Notes: generated by a model from the sequence alone, not told the origin. A stretch of 64,000 bases of DNA from Microbacterium sp. LWS13-1.2 (GCF_040144835.1 NZ_CP151632.1:4216001-4280000); one strand, 5' to 3'. Shown: positions 8,996 to 17,681, counted from the stretch's first letter. Numbers and translations are program-made.

Positions 8996-9964
8996 GTGCG
9001 CATTCGCCCGCTCGCCGCCCTGTCCGTCGCCGCGATGTCGGCACTCCTGCTGGCCGGCTGCTCCGGCTCGGCCGAGCCCGACGCCAGCCCCACGCCGTCC
9101 TCCAGCGCCGCGTCGGATTGCGGCCTCGATCCGCAGCCTGGTGCCGATTCCGACGCGATCACCGTGTCGGGGGCTGCTCCCGAGCTCACCGCGGAGGTGC
9201 CCGCCGATCTCGAGTTCGCCGATCTGCAGCGCACGATCGCCGCGGACGCCGACGGTGACGACCTCGCGATCGGGCAGCTCGTCTCCGGGCAGTACCTCGT
9301 CATCGACCCCACCACCGGCGAGGTCCTGCTCGATTCGGCGACGACCACCCCGGACGATTCGGGTCTCATCCCGATGATCGTCGACGGCAGCAGCATCTTC
9401 GGCAGCAGCGTGCTCTGCACGCCGCTCGGTTCGGCCACGGCCTTCACCATTCCCGGCTCGATGCTGGGCGAGGGCGCTGCCAATGCCGTCGTCGTCGCGC
9501 AGTCGGTGGGCGAGCTGCCGACCGTCGCCACCGGCGCGGATCAGGACCCGGTGGCGGGGATGCCGGAGGTCGAACTCGACGATGACGGGGCGCCCGCCAT
9601 CACCATTCCCGACCAGGACCCGCCGACCGAGGTGGAGATCGCGGAGCTCAAGCTCGGCGACGGCGCGACCGTCGAGTCGGGCGACACCGTGTTCGTGCAG
9701 TACAGCGGTGTGAAGTGGTCCGACGGCTCGGAGTTCGACTCCAGCTGGAGCCGGGGAGCCCCCTCGCAGTTCCAGACGACCGGCGTCGTCCAGGGCTTCC
9801 AGCAGGCGCTGGAGGGCCAGATGGTGGGCTCGCAGGTGCTCGTGGTGATCCCGCCCGCGTTCGGCTACGGCGAGGGCGAGATCAACGACGAGGACCTCAC
9901 GGGCGAGACCCTCGTCTTCGTGGTCGACATCCTGGGCGTGCAGCGCGCCGCTGCCGCCGAGTAG
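8996..9964 (+). CDS. FKBP-type peptidyl-prolyl isomerase lipoprotein
   Basis: This is an exported folding catalyst that isomerises X-Pro bonds outside the membrane. With the GTG at 8996 the product begins with a short basic stretch, a hydrophobic core and the lipobox LLAGC, then a Ser/Pro-rich linker, as expected for a lipoprotein. The C-terminal third is an FKBP domain: VQYSGVKWSDGSEFDSSW, GVVQGFQQALEGQMVGSQ and VIPPAFGYG. The middle region (about residues 50-190) is a poorly conserved repeat of the same size and may be a degenerate FKBP unit. An ATG at 8951 would add 15 residues in front of the signal peptide; GAGG upstream of 8996 favours the shorter form. Confidence 0.88.
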   Translation: MRIRPLAALSVAAMSALLLAGCSGSAEPDASPTPSSSAASDCGLDPQPGADSDAITVSGAAPELTAEVPADLEFADLQRTIAADADGDDLAIGQLVSGQYLVIDPTTGEVLLDSATTTPDDSGLIPMIVDGSSIFGSSVLCTPLGSATAFTIPGSMLGEGAANAVVVAQSVGELPTVATGADQDPVAGMPEVELDDDGAPAITIPDQDPPTEVEIAELKLGDGATVESGDTVFVQYSGVKWSDGSEFDSSWSRGAPSQFQTTGVVQGFQQALEGQMVGSQVLVVIPPAFGYGEGEINDEDLTGETLVFVVDILGVQRAAAAE

Positions 9965-9989
9965 CACGCGACCGCAGCCGGCCCGCCGC

Positions 9990-9995
9990 TAGGCT
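9990..9995 (+). promoter_or_regulatory. -10 element (TAGGCT) of dxr
   Basis: TAGGCT ends 6 nt before the dxr ATG at 10002, consistent with a leaderless message. Confidence 0.55.
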
Positions 9996-10001
9996 GGCCG
10001 G

Positions 10002-11087
10002 ATGCGGCGCGTCCTGATCCTCGGCTCGACCGGCTCCATCGGCACGCAGGCGCTCGACGTCGTGCGGGCCAACCCGCGGCGGTTCGAGGTGGTGGGGCTC
10101 GCAGCGGGCTCGGATCGTGCCGCCCTCGACGCGCAGGCCGCCGAGTTCGGCGTCGAGAGCACGGCGCTCGGCGCCGTCGAGGCCGAGCAGCTCGTCCGCG
10201 ACGTCGAGGCCGACGTCGTGCTCAACGGCATCACCGGCTCCGTCGGACTCGGTCCGACACTCGCGGCCCTCGAGACGGGCCGCACGCTGGCGCTCGCGAA
10301 CAAGGAGTCCCTGATCGTCGGGGGCGATCTGGTCACCGCGCTCGCGCGTCCGGGACAGATCGTGCCCGTGGACTCCGAGCATTCGGCGATCGCGCAGGCG
10401 CTGCGCTCGGGAGAGCGCAGCGAGGTCCGTCGGCTCGTGCTGACGGCATCCGGTGGCCCGTTCCGTGGGCGCAGCCGCGAGTTCCTTGAAGGGGTCACAC
10501 CGGCCGAGGCGCTCGCGCATCCCACGTGGGATATGGGGCGAGTGGTCACCACCAACTCGGCGACGCTCGTCAACAAGGGCCTCGAGGTGATCGAGGCGCA
10601 TCTGCTCTTCGGCGTGCCCTACGCCGAGATCGACGTCGTCGTGCACCCCCAGTCGATCGTCCACTCGATGGTCGAGTTCGTCGACGGGTCGACCATCGCG
10701 CAGGCATCGCCGCCCGACATGCGCCTTCCGATCTCGCTCGGGCTCGACTGGCCGAACCGCATCGCCGGCGTCGGGCGCCCGCTCGACTGGACGACGGCGA
10801 CGTCCTGGACGTTCGAGCCGCTCGACGATGCAGCGTTCCCCGCGGTGCGGCTCGCCAAGCAGGTCGGCCGCGCAGCAGGCACCTACCCGGCGGTGTTCAA
10901 CGCCGCGAACGAGCAGGCGGTGGACGCCTTCCACGAGGGCCGTCTGAGCTTCCTCGGGATCATCGACGTCATCGACCGCGTGGTCGATGCGCACGACGCG
11001 CCCGACGCGCTGACGCGCGCGGCACTGGCCGACGCCGAGGACTGGGCGCGCCGCGCCGCCGACAGGGCGATCGCCGCGGCATCCTGA
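10002..11087 (+). CDS. dxr: 1-deoxy-D-xylulose 5-phosphate reductoisomerase
   Basis: The enzyme converts DXP to 2-C-methyl-D-erythritol 4-phosphate with NADPH, the first committed step of the MEP isoprenoid pathway. The 361-residue product has the N-terminal nucleotide-binding [14 protein letters not shown], the [10 protein letters not shown] block, the metal-binding PVDSEHSAI, the flexible-loop TASGGPFR and HPTWDMG, and [13 protein letters not shown]. All are intact. The companion MEP gene ispG lies 11 kb downstream, with rseP between them; in many actinobacteria these three are contiguous, so the intervening genes are probably insertions into an ancestral cluster. Confidence 0.97.
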   Translation: MRRVLILGSTGSIGTQALDVVRANPRRFEVVGLAAGSDRAALDAQAAEFGVESTALGAVEAEQLVRDVEADVVLNGITGSVGLGPTLAALETGRTLALANKESLIVGGDLVTALARPGQIVPVDSEHSAIAQALRSGERSEVRRLVLTASGGPFRGRSREFLEGVTPAEALAHPTWDMGRVVTTNSATLVNKGLEVIEAHLLFGVPYAEIDVVVHPQSIVHSMVEFVDGSTIAQASPPDMRLPISLGLDWPNRIAGVGRPLDWTTATSWTFEPLDDAAFPAVRLAKQVGRAAGTYPAVFNAANEQAVDAFHEGRLSFLGIIDVIDRVVDAHDAPDALTRAALADAEDWARRAADRAIAAAS

Positions 11088-11120
11088 TCCGCATCCCGCC
11101 TTCCGCGGCGCCCACCGCGC

Positions 11121-11181
11121 GTTGACTTGCCGCATATGCACGCGACACGCCGCCTGCCGCGTACATATACGACAACTCAAC
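11121..11181. repeat. 24-bp imperfect inverted repeat between convergent dxr and MurE-like genes
   Basis: Arms 11121-11144 and 11158-11181 match at 20 of 24 positions around a 13-nt loop. Three of the four differences become G-U pairs if the minus strand is transcribed, so an RNA hairpin would be stronger in that direction. The A+T-rich centres (GCATATG, TACATATA) stand out from the surroundings. It has no terminal T-run. It could be a bidirectional terminator, a mobile repeat remnant or a protein-binding site. Confidence 0.6.
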
Positions 11182-11242
11182 CGGGGGCGGACGGCTGAGG
11201 GGCGAGCGCCGCGACTGCGACGAACGAGAGCCGGCGGGGTGC

Positions 11243-12907
11243 TCAGGCCTCGGGATATACGGGCCGCAGCGGGTCGGATGCCGGAGTCTCGTGCTCCGGG
11301 TACGGCACCGGCCAGTGCGGCTCGGGCACGGGCCAGCCGGCCTCGCGCAGGGCGCGACGGGCGAGCTCGCGCGCCGAGTACGGCGTTCGGACACCGCGGA
11401 TGTCGCGATAGTCCTGGTGCCCGGGACCGGCCCAGAGGATGGCGTCGCCGTCGCCGACGAGCGCGACGGCCTCGATGATCGCGCGCTCGGGCGGGGAGAA
11501 CTCGTGGATCTCGGCATCCGGCTGCGCCCGGCGCGCGCCCTCGACGAGGGTGGCCCGGATCGAGTCGGGATCCTCGTGGCGCGGGTGGTGGTCGGTGATG
11601 ACGAGGATGTCGCTGCCCTCGACGCCGGTGCGGCCCATGTCGTGCCGCTTCGTGGCGTCGCGGTCGCCGTCGGCGCCGAACAGCATGACGACCTTGCCCG
11701 GTGTCACCCTGCGGACCGCGGACAGCGTCTTCTCGAAGGCGTCGGGGGAGTGACCGAAGTCCACGTAGACGGCCGGTCCCGTCTCGCCCGAGACGAGTTC
11801 GGTGCGCCCGGGGAGGTAGGCGTCGATGCGGCCGCCGTCGAGCGCGTCGACCAGGCGCTCCCACGTGTAGCCGCCCTCGAGGATCATGACGATCGCGAGG
11901 CCGGCGTTGGCCGCCATGTGCCGCCCGATCACGGGGACGAGGGTCGTCAGCGAGCGCCCGTCCCGGGCGGTGAGGCGGAACTCGGTGCCGACCTGCCGCT
12001 CGTCGAGGATGTCGACGACCCAATCCGCGGCGGCTGCGGCATCCGCGTCCGAGGCGAGCGCGGGCGTGCCGACCGTGACGGTCGGCACCTCGCTGCGCGC
12101 CACGACCTCGGCGCCGGGCTCGGAGTCGATGCAGACGACGGCGCGGCGCGCGCGGTCGGGACGGAACAGCGGCAGCTTCGCCTCGAAGTACTCGCGCATG
12201 TCGGCGTAGTCGTCGAGGTGGTCGTGCGTGAGGTTGGTGAAGCCGGCGACGTCGAACACGATGCCGTCGACGCGGCGGCGGCTGAGCGCCTGCGCGCTCA
12301 CCTCGACGGCGACGGCTTCGACGCCCCGTTCGCGCATCAGGGCGAGGAGCGCGTGCATCTCGTACGCCTCGGGCGTCGTCAGCCGCGACACGACCACCTG
12401 TCCGGCGATGTGCCGCTCGGCGGTGGATGACAGGCCCGTCGTCACGCCGAGCTGGCCGAGGATGCCCTCGAGCAGGTGCGACACGCTGGTCTTGCCGTTG
12501 GTGCCCGTGGTTCCGAAGAGCGTCGGGAGGTCGTCGTCGCGACCGGTGCTGTACACCCACGCCGACAGCTCGCCGAGGATTGCGCGCGGGTTCTCGACCA
12601 GCACGACGGGCAGCCCGCTCGCGGCGGCGACGTCGGCCCCGGCGGCATCCGTCACCACGGCGACGGCGCCCTTCTCGGCTGCCGTCGCGGCGAATTCGGC
12701 GCCGTGGCGGTTGACGCCCTGCACCGCGACGAACACGTCGCCGGGCCGAAGATCGGCGGTCGCGAGGGTGATGCCCGTGAGCGTGGGGCCGGCGACGTCG
12801 CCGCGGACGGCGACGGCGAAGCGCGCCGCGAGGTCCGCGAGGGAGTGGGTCGGCGGCGCGTCGGGGCGGAGTACCGGGGGCAGGTTCGAAGGCGCGTCGG
12901 TCGGCAT
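11243..12907 (-). CDS. MurE-like Mur ligase (UDP-MurNAc-tripeptide synthetase family)
   Basis: MurE enzymes add the third amino acid to UDP-MurNAc-dipeptide in the cytoplasm. The 554-residue product has the ATP-binding GTTGTNGKTS (132-141), the MurE-like TTPEAYEMH block, FTNLTHDHLDDY, and the Lys of REYFEAK (K244) that is carbamylated in the family. However, the substrate-selecting motif, normally DNPR, reads DHHPR region T438-D-H-H-P-R443, and the usual DYAH-TPD is DFGH-SPD. It lies outside any division/cell-wall cluster. It is either a divergent paralogue acting on a different amino acid or the organism's enzyme for an unusual (for example ornithine- or lysine-type) peptidoglycan. Catalysis of ligation is likely; the substrate is unknown. 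Confidence 0.75.
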   Translation of the reverse strand: MPTDAPSNLPPVLRPDAPPTHSLADLAARFAVAVRGDVAGPTLTGITLATADLRPGDVFVAVQGVNRHGAEFAATAAEKGAVAVVTDAAGADVAAASGLPVVLVENPRAILGELSAWVYSTGRDDDLPTLFGTTGTNGKTSVSHLLEGILGQLGVTTGLSSTAERHIAGQVVVSRLTTPEAYEMHALLALMRERGVEAVAVEVSAQALSRRRVDGIVFDVAGFTNLTHDHLDDYADMREYFEAKLPLFRPDRARRAVVCIDSEPGAEVVARSEVPTVTVGTPALASDADAAAAADWVVDILDERQVGTEFRLTARDGRSLTTLVPVIGRHMAANAGLAIVMILEGGYTWERLVDALDGGRIDAYLPGRTELVSGETGPAVYVDFGHSPDAFEKTLSAVRRVTPGKVVMLFGADGDRDATKRHDMGRTGVEGSDILVITDHHPRHEDPDSIRATLVEGARRAQPDAEIHEFSPPERAIIEAVALVGDGDAILWAGPGHQDYRDIRGVRTPYSARELARRALREAGWPVPEPHWPVPYPEHETPASDPLRPVYPEA

Positions 12908-13012
12908 GGCGCATCCATCTTCGCATGGCGCCCGTGCCCCCGCCCGCGAGCCTGTGCAAGGGCGCCGGCAGGCCCTGCAGCGGGCTCGTCACCGTGGCCG
13001 GACGCGCCGGCA

Positions 13013-13053
13013 CCCCGGTCGCCGAGCGGGATGTTCGCGCTCGGCGACCGGGG
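13013..13053 (-). terminator. Strong hairpin downstream of the YcnI gene
   Basis: A perfect 16-bp stem (13013-13028 with 13038-13053) around a 9-nt loop lies just past the 3' end of the minus-strand YcnI gene and before the MurE-like start. It lacks a T-run but is well placed to end the YcnI transcript. Confidence 0.6.
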
Positions 13054-13066
13054 CACGGAGGGCGGC

Positions 13067-13786
13067 TCAGGCCTTGCGGCGTCCGCGCACGAGCACGACA
13101 GCGAGTGCGGCGATCCCCGCGACGAGTCCCCCCGCGGCGAGCCAGCGTGCGACCGGGTCGGCGGACGTGCCGGATGCCGCCGCCTCGGTGTCGGCTGCCG
13201 CCTCGGCGCTCTCGTGGGTCGCGTGGTCCGCACCCTCGGCACCGGTCGCATGCCCGGCATCGGCGTCGTCCGCGGCGTCGCCCACCTCGACGAGCGGCGC
13301 GGGCGCGTCGAGGTCATGCGGATCCTCGCCGTCCTCGGCGATCTGCGTCCACGCCGTCTCTCCCTCCGCGCACGTCTGGGTGACGGGGAAGGCGAGAGTG
13401 GTGTCCGCGGTCGCCTCGGTGAAGAGCGCATCCATCGAGACGGTCGCCTTCAGCCCGTCCTCGACGGGGGTGTCGGGGGTGTAGACGACGCGCGTCGGCA
13501 CGCCGTCGGCGCCGAGCTCGCGCGTGATGGTCCAGCCGCCCTGCACGACGGGTGTCGCGTTGCCGACGCCCTCGGGGATGTCGACGGCGAGGGCGGTCGT
13601 GGGCGAGCCGTCGCAGCCGTGCGAGAACGAGAAGGTGAGGGTCTCGGTCCCGCCGGCTGAGGCGGTCTCAGGGGTCACGTGCACGTGGGCGGACGCGGCG
13701 AGCGGCGCGGCGAGGGCGAGGGCCAGACCGGCGGTGGCGCCGATCACGAGGCGGCGGGTGGGGGACATGTGCGTGAGCGTGTTCAT
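13067..13786 (-). CDS. YcnI-family (DUF1775) exported copper-binding-type protein
   Basis: The 239-residue product has a Sec signal peptide ending at ASAHVHV. In YcnI proteins the His that becomes the mature N-terminus takes part in copper binding. The YcnI domain spans about residues 34-160 and includes SFSHGCDGSPT and GGWTITRE. An Ala/Asp/His-rich linker follows, then a single C-terminal membrane helix (AGGLVAGIAALAVVLV) with a basic RGRRKA end, so the protein is anchored to the outer face of the membrane. The gene follows a membrane-protein gene on the same strand, a common pairing in copper-handling loci. A role in copper delivery is inferred from the family. Confidence 0.85.
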   Translation of the reverse strand: MNTLTHMSPTRRLVIGATAGLALALAAPLAASAHVHVTPETASAGGTETLTFSFSHGCDGSPTTALAVDIPEGVGNATPVVQGGWTITRELGADGVPTRVVYTPDTPVEDGLKATVSMDALFTEATADTTLAFPVTQTCAEGETAWTQIAEDGEDPHDLDAPAPLVEVGDAADDADAGHATGAEGADHATHESAEAAADTEAAASGTSADPVARWLAAGGLVAGIAALAVVLVRGRRKA

Positions 13787-13924
13787 GGTGTGTGCTTTCG
13801 TCTGTCGTCGGGGGTGATCGGCGCGAACGGCCGACCGGCGGTACGCGGCGGGAGCGCGTACGCGAGAGGACCCGGCGCACGCATCGGGCGCGGCCGGCGA
13901 CGGGCGCGGCGCTCGGTGCGCCGC

Positions 13925-14488
13925 TCAGACGAAGGCGGGCGGTCCGCGCCGGGAGGTGCCCGAGAGGACGACGCGCAGCGCGGCGCCGGACGGACGCGTC
14001 TGCGGCGTGACGAGCCGGGGCATCGGCGCACGCGGGGCGATGCCGCGGACGCGGGTGAACACCGAGCGGATGCCGCGGCCCAGGGCGCGCAGCATCCGCT
14101 CTGCGCTCTGCAGCGCGGCGACGGTCGCGAACGCGGCGAGCACATGGGCGGCGAGCATGGGGGCGTCGGGGAGCACGACGGTGCTGAGAGTGCCGCCCAG
14201 GTGCGTGACGTGGTGCCCGTGCAGTGCCGCAGGGTCGGCGTCGGCGGTCAGAGCGAACGCCACGTGGAACAGGGACTGGCTCGCAAGGACGGTGGCGCCC
14301 ATCCGCCACGCGGAGAGGCGGCGCCCGATGAGGCCCACCGCGAAGGGCGACGAGAGGATGCCGACGGCGACGACCAGGGCGGGGGAGGGAGCCCCGCCGC
14401 CGGCGAGCGTGTGAGCCGTGGCGGCGACGACGGTCGCGACCCATGCCGCGGCGGTGCCGCGCAGCGCGCGCACGTGGCGTGGGGTCAC
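13925..14488 (-). CDS. Integral membrane protein of unknown function, upstream of YcnI gene
   Basis: I do not recognise a named family. The 187-residue product has about four to five hydrophobic segments (for example ALVVAVGILSSPFAVGLIG and MLAAHVLAAFATVAAL), with His residues in the loops (LHGHHVTHLGG) and a basic C-terminal tail of about 60 residues. The GTG start has a good GAGGAGGA ribosome-binding site and TAGGCT 17 nt upstream. Position directly before the YcnI gene, with which it is probably co-transcribed across a 138-bp gap, and the His-rich loop hint at metal handling. This is inference from context. Confidence 0.65.
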   Translation of the reverse strand: MTPRHVRALRGTAAAWVATVVAATAHTLAGGGAPSPALVVAVGILSSPFAVGLIGRRLSAWRMGATVLASQSLFHVAFALTADADPAALHGHHVTHLGGTLSTVVLPDAPMLAAHVLAAFATVAALQSAERMLRALGRGIRSVFTRVRGIAPRAPMPRLVTPQTRPSGAALRVVLSGTSRRGPPAFV

Positions 14489-14505
14489 GGCTCCTCCTCA
14501 CGTCG

Positions 14506-14511
14506 AGCCTA
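14506..14511 (-). promoter_or_regulatory. -10 element (TAGGCT) upstream of the membrane-protein/YcnI pair
   Basis: On the minus strand TAGGCT lies 17 nt before the GTG at 14488. This leaves room for a short leader carrying the GAGGAGGA ribosome-binding site, unlike the leaderless genes. Confidence 0.45.
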
Positions 14512-14583
14512 CGGGAGGGGCGAGGCGTCGCCCGAACGCACCGTCACACCCAACTCAAAGCAACACGCGGGTACCGTGAGCGT

Positions 14584-15927
14584 GTGGAGATCCTCGCGTT
14601 CGTCATCGGTGTCGTGCTCATGGTCGTGGGCCTCGCCGTCTCGATCGCGCTGCACGAGCTCGGCCACCTGTGGCCAGCCAAGAAGTTCGGCGTGCGCGTC
14701 GGCCAGTACATGATCGGGTTCGGGCCGACGCTGTGGTCCCGGCGCATGCGCGGGACCGAGTACGGCGTCAAGGCGTTCCCGATCGGCGGCTACATCTCGA
14801 TGGCCGGCATGTACCCGCCGTCGCCCGGCGAGCGGGCGCGCGCTGCCGAGGCATCCGCAGCCACCCAGGCCTCGGGCTCCGGATCACGATCCGGGCGTGC
14901 CGGCGGCGGGTTCTTCGCCACGATGGTCCAGGACGCGCGCGACGCCAACGACGAGACGCTGCACGGCGACGACGACGTGCACGTGTTCTACCGGCTGCCC
15001 ATCTGGAAGCGCATCGTCGTGATGCTGGGCGGCCCGGTCATGAACCTCCTGTTCGCCATGGTGCTGTTCGCGATCCTCCTGACCGGCATCGGCCTGCAGA
15101 CCGCCACGACGACGGTCGCCCGCCTGTCCGAGTGCGTCCCGACCACGAGCTCGACCGAGTGCGCCGTGTCCGCGCCTGCGGCCCCCGCCGAGGCGGCGGG
15201 CATCCAAGCCGGCGACACGATCGTCTCGATCGACGGGCAGCCGGTCGCCGACTTCGACGAGGCGACTGCCATCATCCGCTCTTCGCCCGGCGAACAGCTG
15301 ACGTTCGTGGTCGAGCGCGACGGCTCCGAGCAGAGCATCCAGGTCACGCCGGCGACGATCGAGACCGAGGTGACCGCCGCCGACGGCACGACGACGACCG
15401 AGGAGGTCGGCTTCGTCGGCATCGGCCCGTCGGTCGAGTACGTCACACAGCCGATCTGGGCCGGACCGCAGATGGCCGTGCAGAACGTCGGCGCCGTTGC
15501 CGGCATCATCTGGCAGCTGCCGGCGAAGGTGTGGGACACGGCCGTCGACCTCGTCACCGGGCAGGAGCGCGATCCGAACGGCCCGCTCAGCATCGTCGGC
15601 GCCGGGCGCCTGTCCGGCGAGGTGGCCGCGGCCGACTCTCCGATCCTCAACCGGGTCGCCGGCTTCCTCTCGCTGCTCGCCTCGCTCAACATCGCGCTCT
15701 TCGTCTTCAACCTCATCCCGCTGCTGCCGCTGGACGGCGGACACGTCGCGGTGGCTCTGTGGGAGGGACTCAAGCGCGCCTGGGCGAAGCTGTTCCGCCG
15801 CCCGCCGCCGAAGCCGGTGGATGCGACCAGGCTCGTGCCCGTGACGTTCGTGGTCGTGATCGCCCTCATCGTGATGGGGGCTGTGCTGATCCTCGCCGAC
15901 CTCTTCAACCCGGTGACGCTCTTCTGA
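14584..15927 (+). CDS. rseP: Site-2 zinc metalloprotease (M50 family, RseP/Rip1-like)
   Basis: This intramembrane protease cleaves anti-sigma factors or signal peptides within the membrane. With the GTG at 14584 the 447-residue product starts with a first helix that ends in the zinc motif HELGH (24-28). A PDZ domain occupies about residues 195-275 (AAGIQAGDTIVSIDGQPV), and the second active-site motif NLIPLLPLDGG lies in a C-terminal helix, followed by another membrane segment. A Ser/Gly-rich insert lies between helix 1 and the first conserved loop. The frame is open 47 codons further upstream, but those residues are not membrane-like. In many actinobacteria this gene sits between dxr and ispG, as it does here with insertions. 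Confidence 0.93.
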   Translation: MEILAFVIGVVLMVVGLAVSIALHELGHLWPAKKFGVRVGQYMIGFGPTLWSRRMRGTEYGVKAFPIGGYISMAGMYPPSPGERARAAEASAATQASGSGSRSGRAGGGFFATMVQDARDANDETLHGDDDVHVFYRLPIWKRIVVMLGGPVMNLLFAMVLFAILLTGIGLQTATTTVARLSECVPTTSSTECAVSAPAAPAEAAGIQAGDTIVSIDGQPVADFDEATAIIRSSPGEQLTFVVERDGSEQSIQVTPATIETEVTAADGTTTTEEVGFVGIGPSVEYVTQPIWAGPQMAVQNVGAVAGIIWQLPAKVWDTAVDLVTGQERDPNGPLSIVGAGRLSGEVAAADSPILNRVAGFLSLLASLNIALFVFNLIPLLPLDGGHVAVALWEGLKRAWAKLFRRPPPKPVDATRLVPVTFVVVIALIVMGAVLILADLFNPVTLF

Positions 15928-15971
15928 GCCGCCGGCGGTCGCCGGACCACCGAGGATCCGTTCGCCGAGCC

Positions 15972-15977
15972 TGTCGA
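15972..15977 (+). promoter_or_regulatory. Candidate ECF -35 (TGTCGA) upstream of the DGPF/sigma pair
   Basis: TGTCGA occurs 67 bp before the DGPF gene. TGTCGA is the -35 I recall as characteristic of ECF42 targets, which would imply autoregulation. The surrounding words also resemble a dispersed GAGCCTGTCGA sequence seen at 38270, so the match may be incidental. Confidence 0.35.
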
Positions 15978-16038
15978 AAACGGCCTTGCCCGTTCGCTGT
16001 AGGGGTGCAACGGTTCCACTGACGGAAGGACGACGACC

Positions 16039-16404
16039 GTGAAGTACGTGATCATGTTCACCTCGACACCCGAGCTCGACGACGCGGTGCCGGAGGAGCG
16101 CCGCCAGGAGGTCTACGGGCGGATCTACGAGTGGTTCGGCACGAACGCCGACAAGATCGACGACTCGGGGGCGGAGCTGCATCCGGTCAGCACCGCGACG
16201 ACGGTGCGGGCGGGCGACGACGGGCCCGTCGTCGCCGACGGCCCCTTCTCGGAGGCGAAGGAGGTCGTCGGAGGATTCAGCGTGATCGACGTCCCCGACC
16301 TCGACGCGGCGATCGCGCTCGTGAAGACCTGGCCCTCGCTCGAATTCCCCGGAGTCGCCGTCGAGATCCGGCCGATGGTCGTCGACTACAGCCAGTTCGA
16401 GTAA
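16039..16404 (+). CDS. DGPF/YCII-domain protein paired with an ECF sigma factor
   Basis: The 121-residue cytoplasmic protein belongs to the YCII-related ferredoxin-like-fold family and contains the signature DGPFSEAKEVVGGF, close to the DGPFAETKE motif for which the group is named. Such genes are typically found next to ECF42-type sigma factors; the biochemical role is unknown. The GTG start has GGAAGGA 8 nt upstream. Its stop codon overlaps the ATG of the following sigma factor by one base, so translation is probably coupled. Confidence 0.88.
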   Translation: MKYVIMFTSTPELDDAVPEERRQEVYGRIYEWFGTNADKIDDSGAELHPVSTATTVRAGDDGPVVADGPFSEAKEVVGGFSVIDVPDLDAAIALVKTWPSLEFPGVAVEIRPMVVDYSQFE

Positions 16405-17681
16405 TGCCCGAGCCGGATGCCGCGGCCGGGCCGGGCGCGGACGACCCGCGTCCGTCGTACGCTCGCGCCGCGGCATCCGATCGCCTCCTCGCCGCGGTCG
16501 TGCGTGAGGAGTCCGCACGCATCACCGCGGCGCTCACCGTGTCGTTCGGCAGCTTCGACGTGGCGGAAGAGGCCGTCGCGGAGGCGGTCGTGGAGGCGCT
16601 GCGCGAGTGGCGGGCGCGGGGGATGCCGCCGAAGCCCGGAGCCTGGCTGATGCAGGCGGCGCGGCACAACGCACTCGACCGGGTGCGCCGGGAACGCGTG
16701 CTGCGAGACAAGGTCGCGCTGCTCGCACCCGCTCCCGTGGTCGGAGGGGCACCGGCCGACGAGCGCCTGCCGCTGCTGTTCGGCTGCTGCCACCCGGCGC
16801 TCGCGCCCGATGCGCAGCTCGCGCTCACTCTCCGCGCGGTGTGCGGACTCACGACGGCGCAGATCGCCCGCGCCACGTTCACGGCCGAATCGACCACGGG
16901 GCAGCGCATCTCGCGCGCTAAGCGCAAGATCGCCGAGAGCGGCATCCCGCTGAGGGTCCCCGAAGGGGCGGATGCCGCCGCGCGGCTCGACCTCGTGCTG
17001 ACCGTGGTCTCGGTGATGTACAGCGAGGCCCACTTCGTGGCGGGGTCGGATGCCGCGGCCGACCGTGACCTCGCCGACGACGCGCTCTGGCTCGCCCGAG
17101 TGGTCGCCGAGGCGCTGCCGCGCGCCGCGGAGGCTCAGGGACTCCTCGCGCTCCTGCAGTTCCACCGGGCCCGCGAGTCTGCGCGATCGGTGGGCGGCGA
17201 GCTGGTGCTGCTGGCCGACCAGGACAGGTCGCGGTGGGACGCCGCGCTTCTCGGCGAGGCCCGCGCGTCGCTGGAGCGCGCGGCCCGGCTGCGGCGCCCG
17301 GGACGCTGGCAGCTGCACGCGGCGATCGCGGCGTGCCACGCGGATGCCGCGGACGAGGCGTCCACCGATTGGCTGCAGGTCCTGACGCTCTACGACATGC
17401 TGCTCGCGTACGACCGGTCGCCTGTGGTGCGACTGAACCGCGCCGTCGCGCTGGCGCGCGTGGCAGGCGCCGGCGTCGCGCTCGCCGAGGTCGACGGGCT
17501 CGCGGATCCGCTGGCCCGTTCGCACCTGTGGCACGCCGTCCGGGCGTCACTGCTGCGCGAGCTCGGCCGCGACGACGACGCGGTCGCCGCTGACCTGCGC
17601 GCACTCGAGCTCACCGCGAACGAGGCCGAACGACGCCTGCTGGCTGCCCGCGCGGCGACGAGGACCGTCACCGGTCGTTGA
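16404..17681 (+). CDS. ECF42-type RNA polymerase sigma factor with C-terminal TPR-like extension
   Basis: The 425-residue product is far longer than an ordinary ECF factor (about 180). The N-terminal 180 residues hold sigma regions 2 and 4 (SFGSFDVAEEAVAEAVVEAL; TTAQIARATFTAESTTGQRI). The C-terminal 240 residues are an Ala/Leu-rich helical extension resembling the TPR domain of ECF42 factors, which is thought to control activity in place of an anti-sigma factor. The ATG at 16404 overlaps the stop of the DGPF gene. The frame is open far upstream, but that stretch lies inside the DGPF gene. Its stop codon lies within a long repeat hairpin shared with the convergent anthranilate synthase gene. 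Confidence 0.88.
   Translation: MPEPDAAAGPGADDPRPSYARAAASDRLLAAVVREESARITAALTVSFGSFDVAEEAVAEAVVEALREWRARGMPPKPGAWLMQAARHNALDRVRRERVLRDKVALLAPAPVVGGAPADERLPLLFGCCHPALAPDAQLALTLRAVCGLTTAQIARATFTAESTTGQRISRAKRKIAESGIPLRVPEGADAAARLDLVLTVVSVMYSEAHFVAGSDAAADRDLADDALWLARVVAEALPRAAEAQGLLALLQFHRARESARSVGGELVLLADQDRSRWDAALLGEARASLERAARLRRPGRWQLHAAIAACHADAADEASTDWLQVLTLYDMLLAYDRSPVVRLNRAVALARVAGAGVALAEVDGLADPLARSHLWHAVRASLLRELGRDDDAVAADLRALELTANEAERRLLAARAATRTVTGR

Noticed and set aside
11122..11478. A short ORF starting in the inverted repeat (encoding CRICTRHAACRVHIRQLN)
   Set aside because: The peptide-like repetition is a by-product of the inverted repeat, and the rest runs antisense through the MurE-like gene.
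9897..13013. A 1038-codon minus-strand frame covering dxr and the MurE-like gene
   Set aside because: Its composition is typical of a shadow frame, and the dxr and MurE motifs are clear in the other frames.
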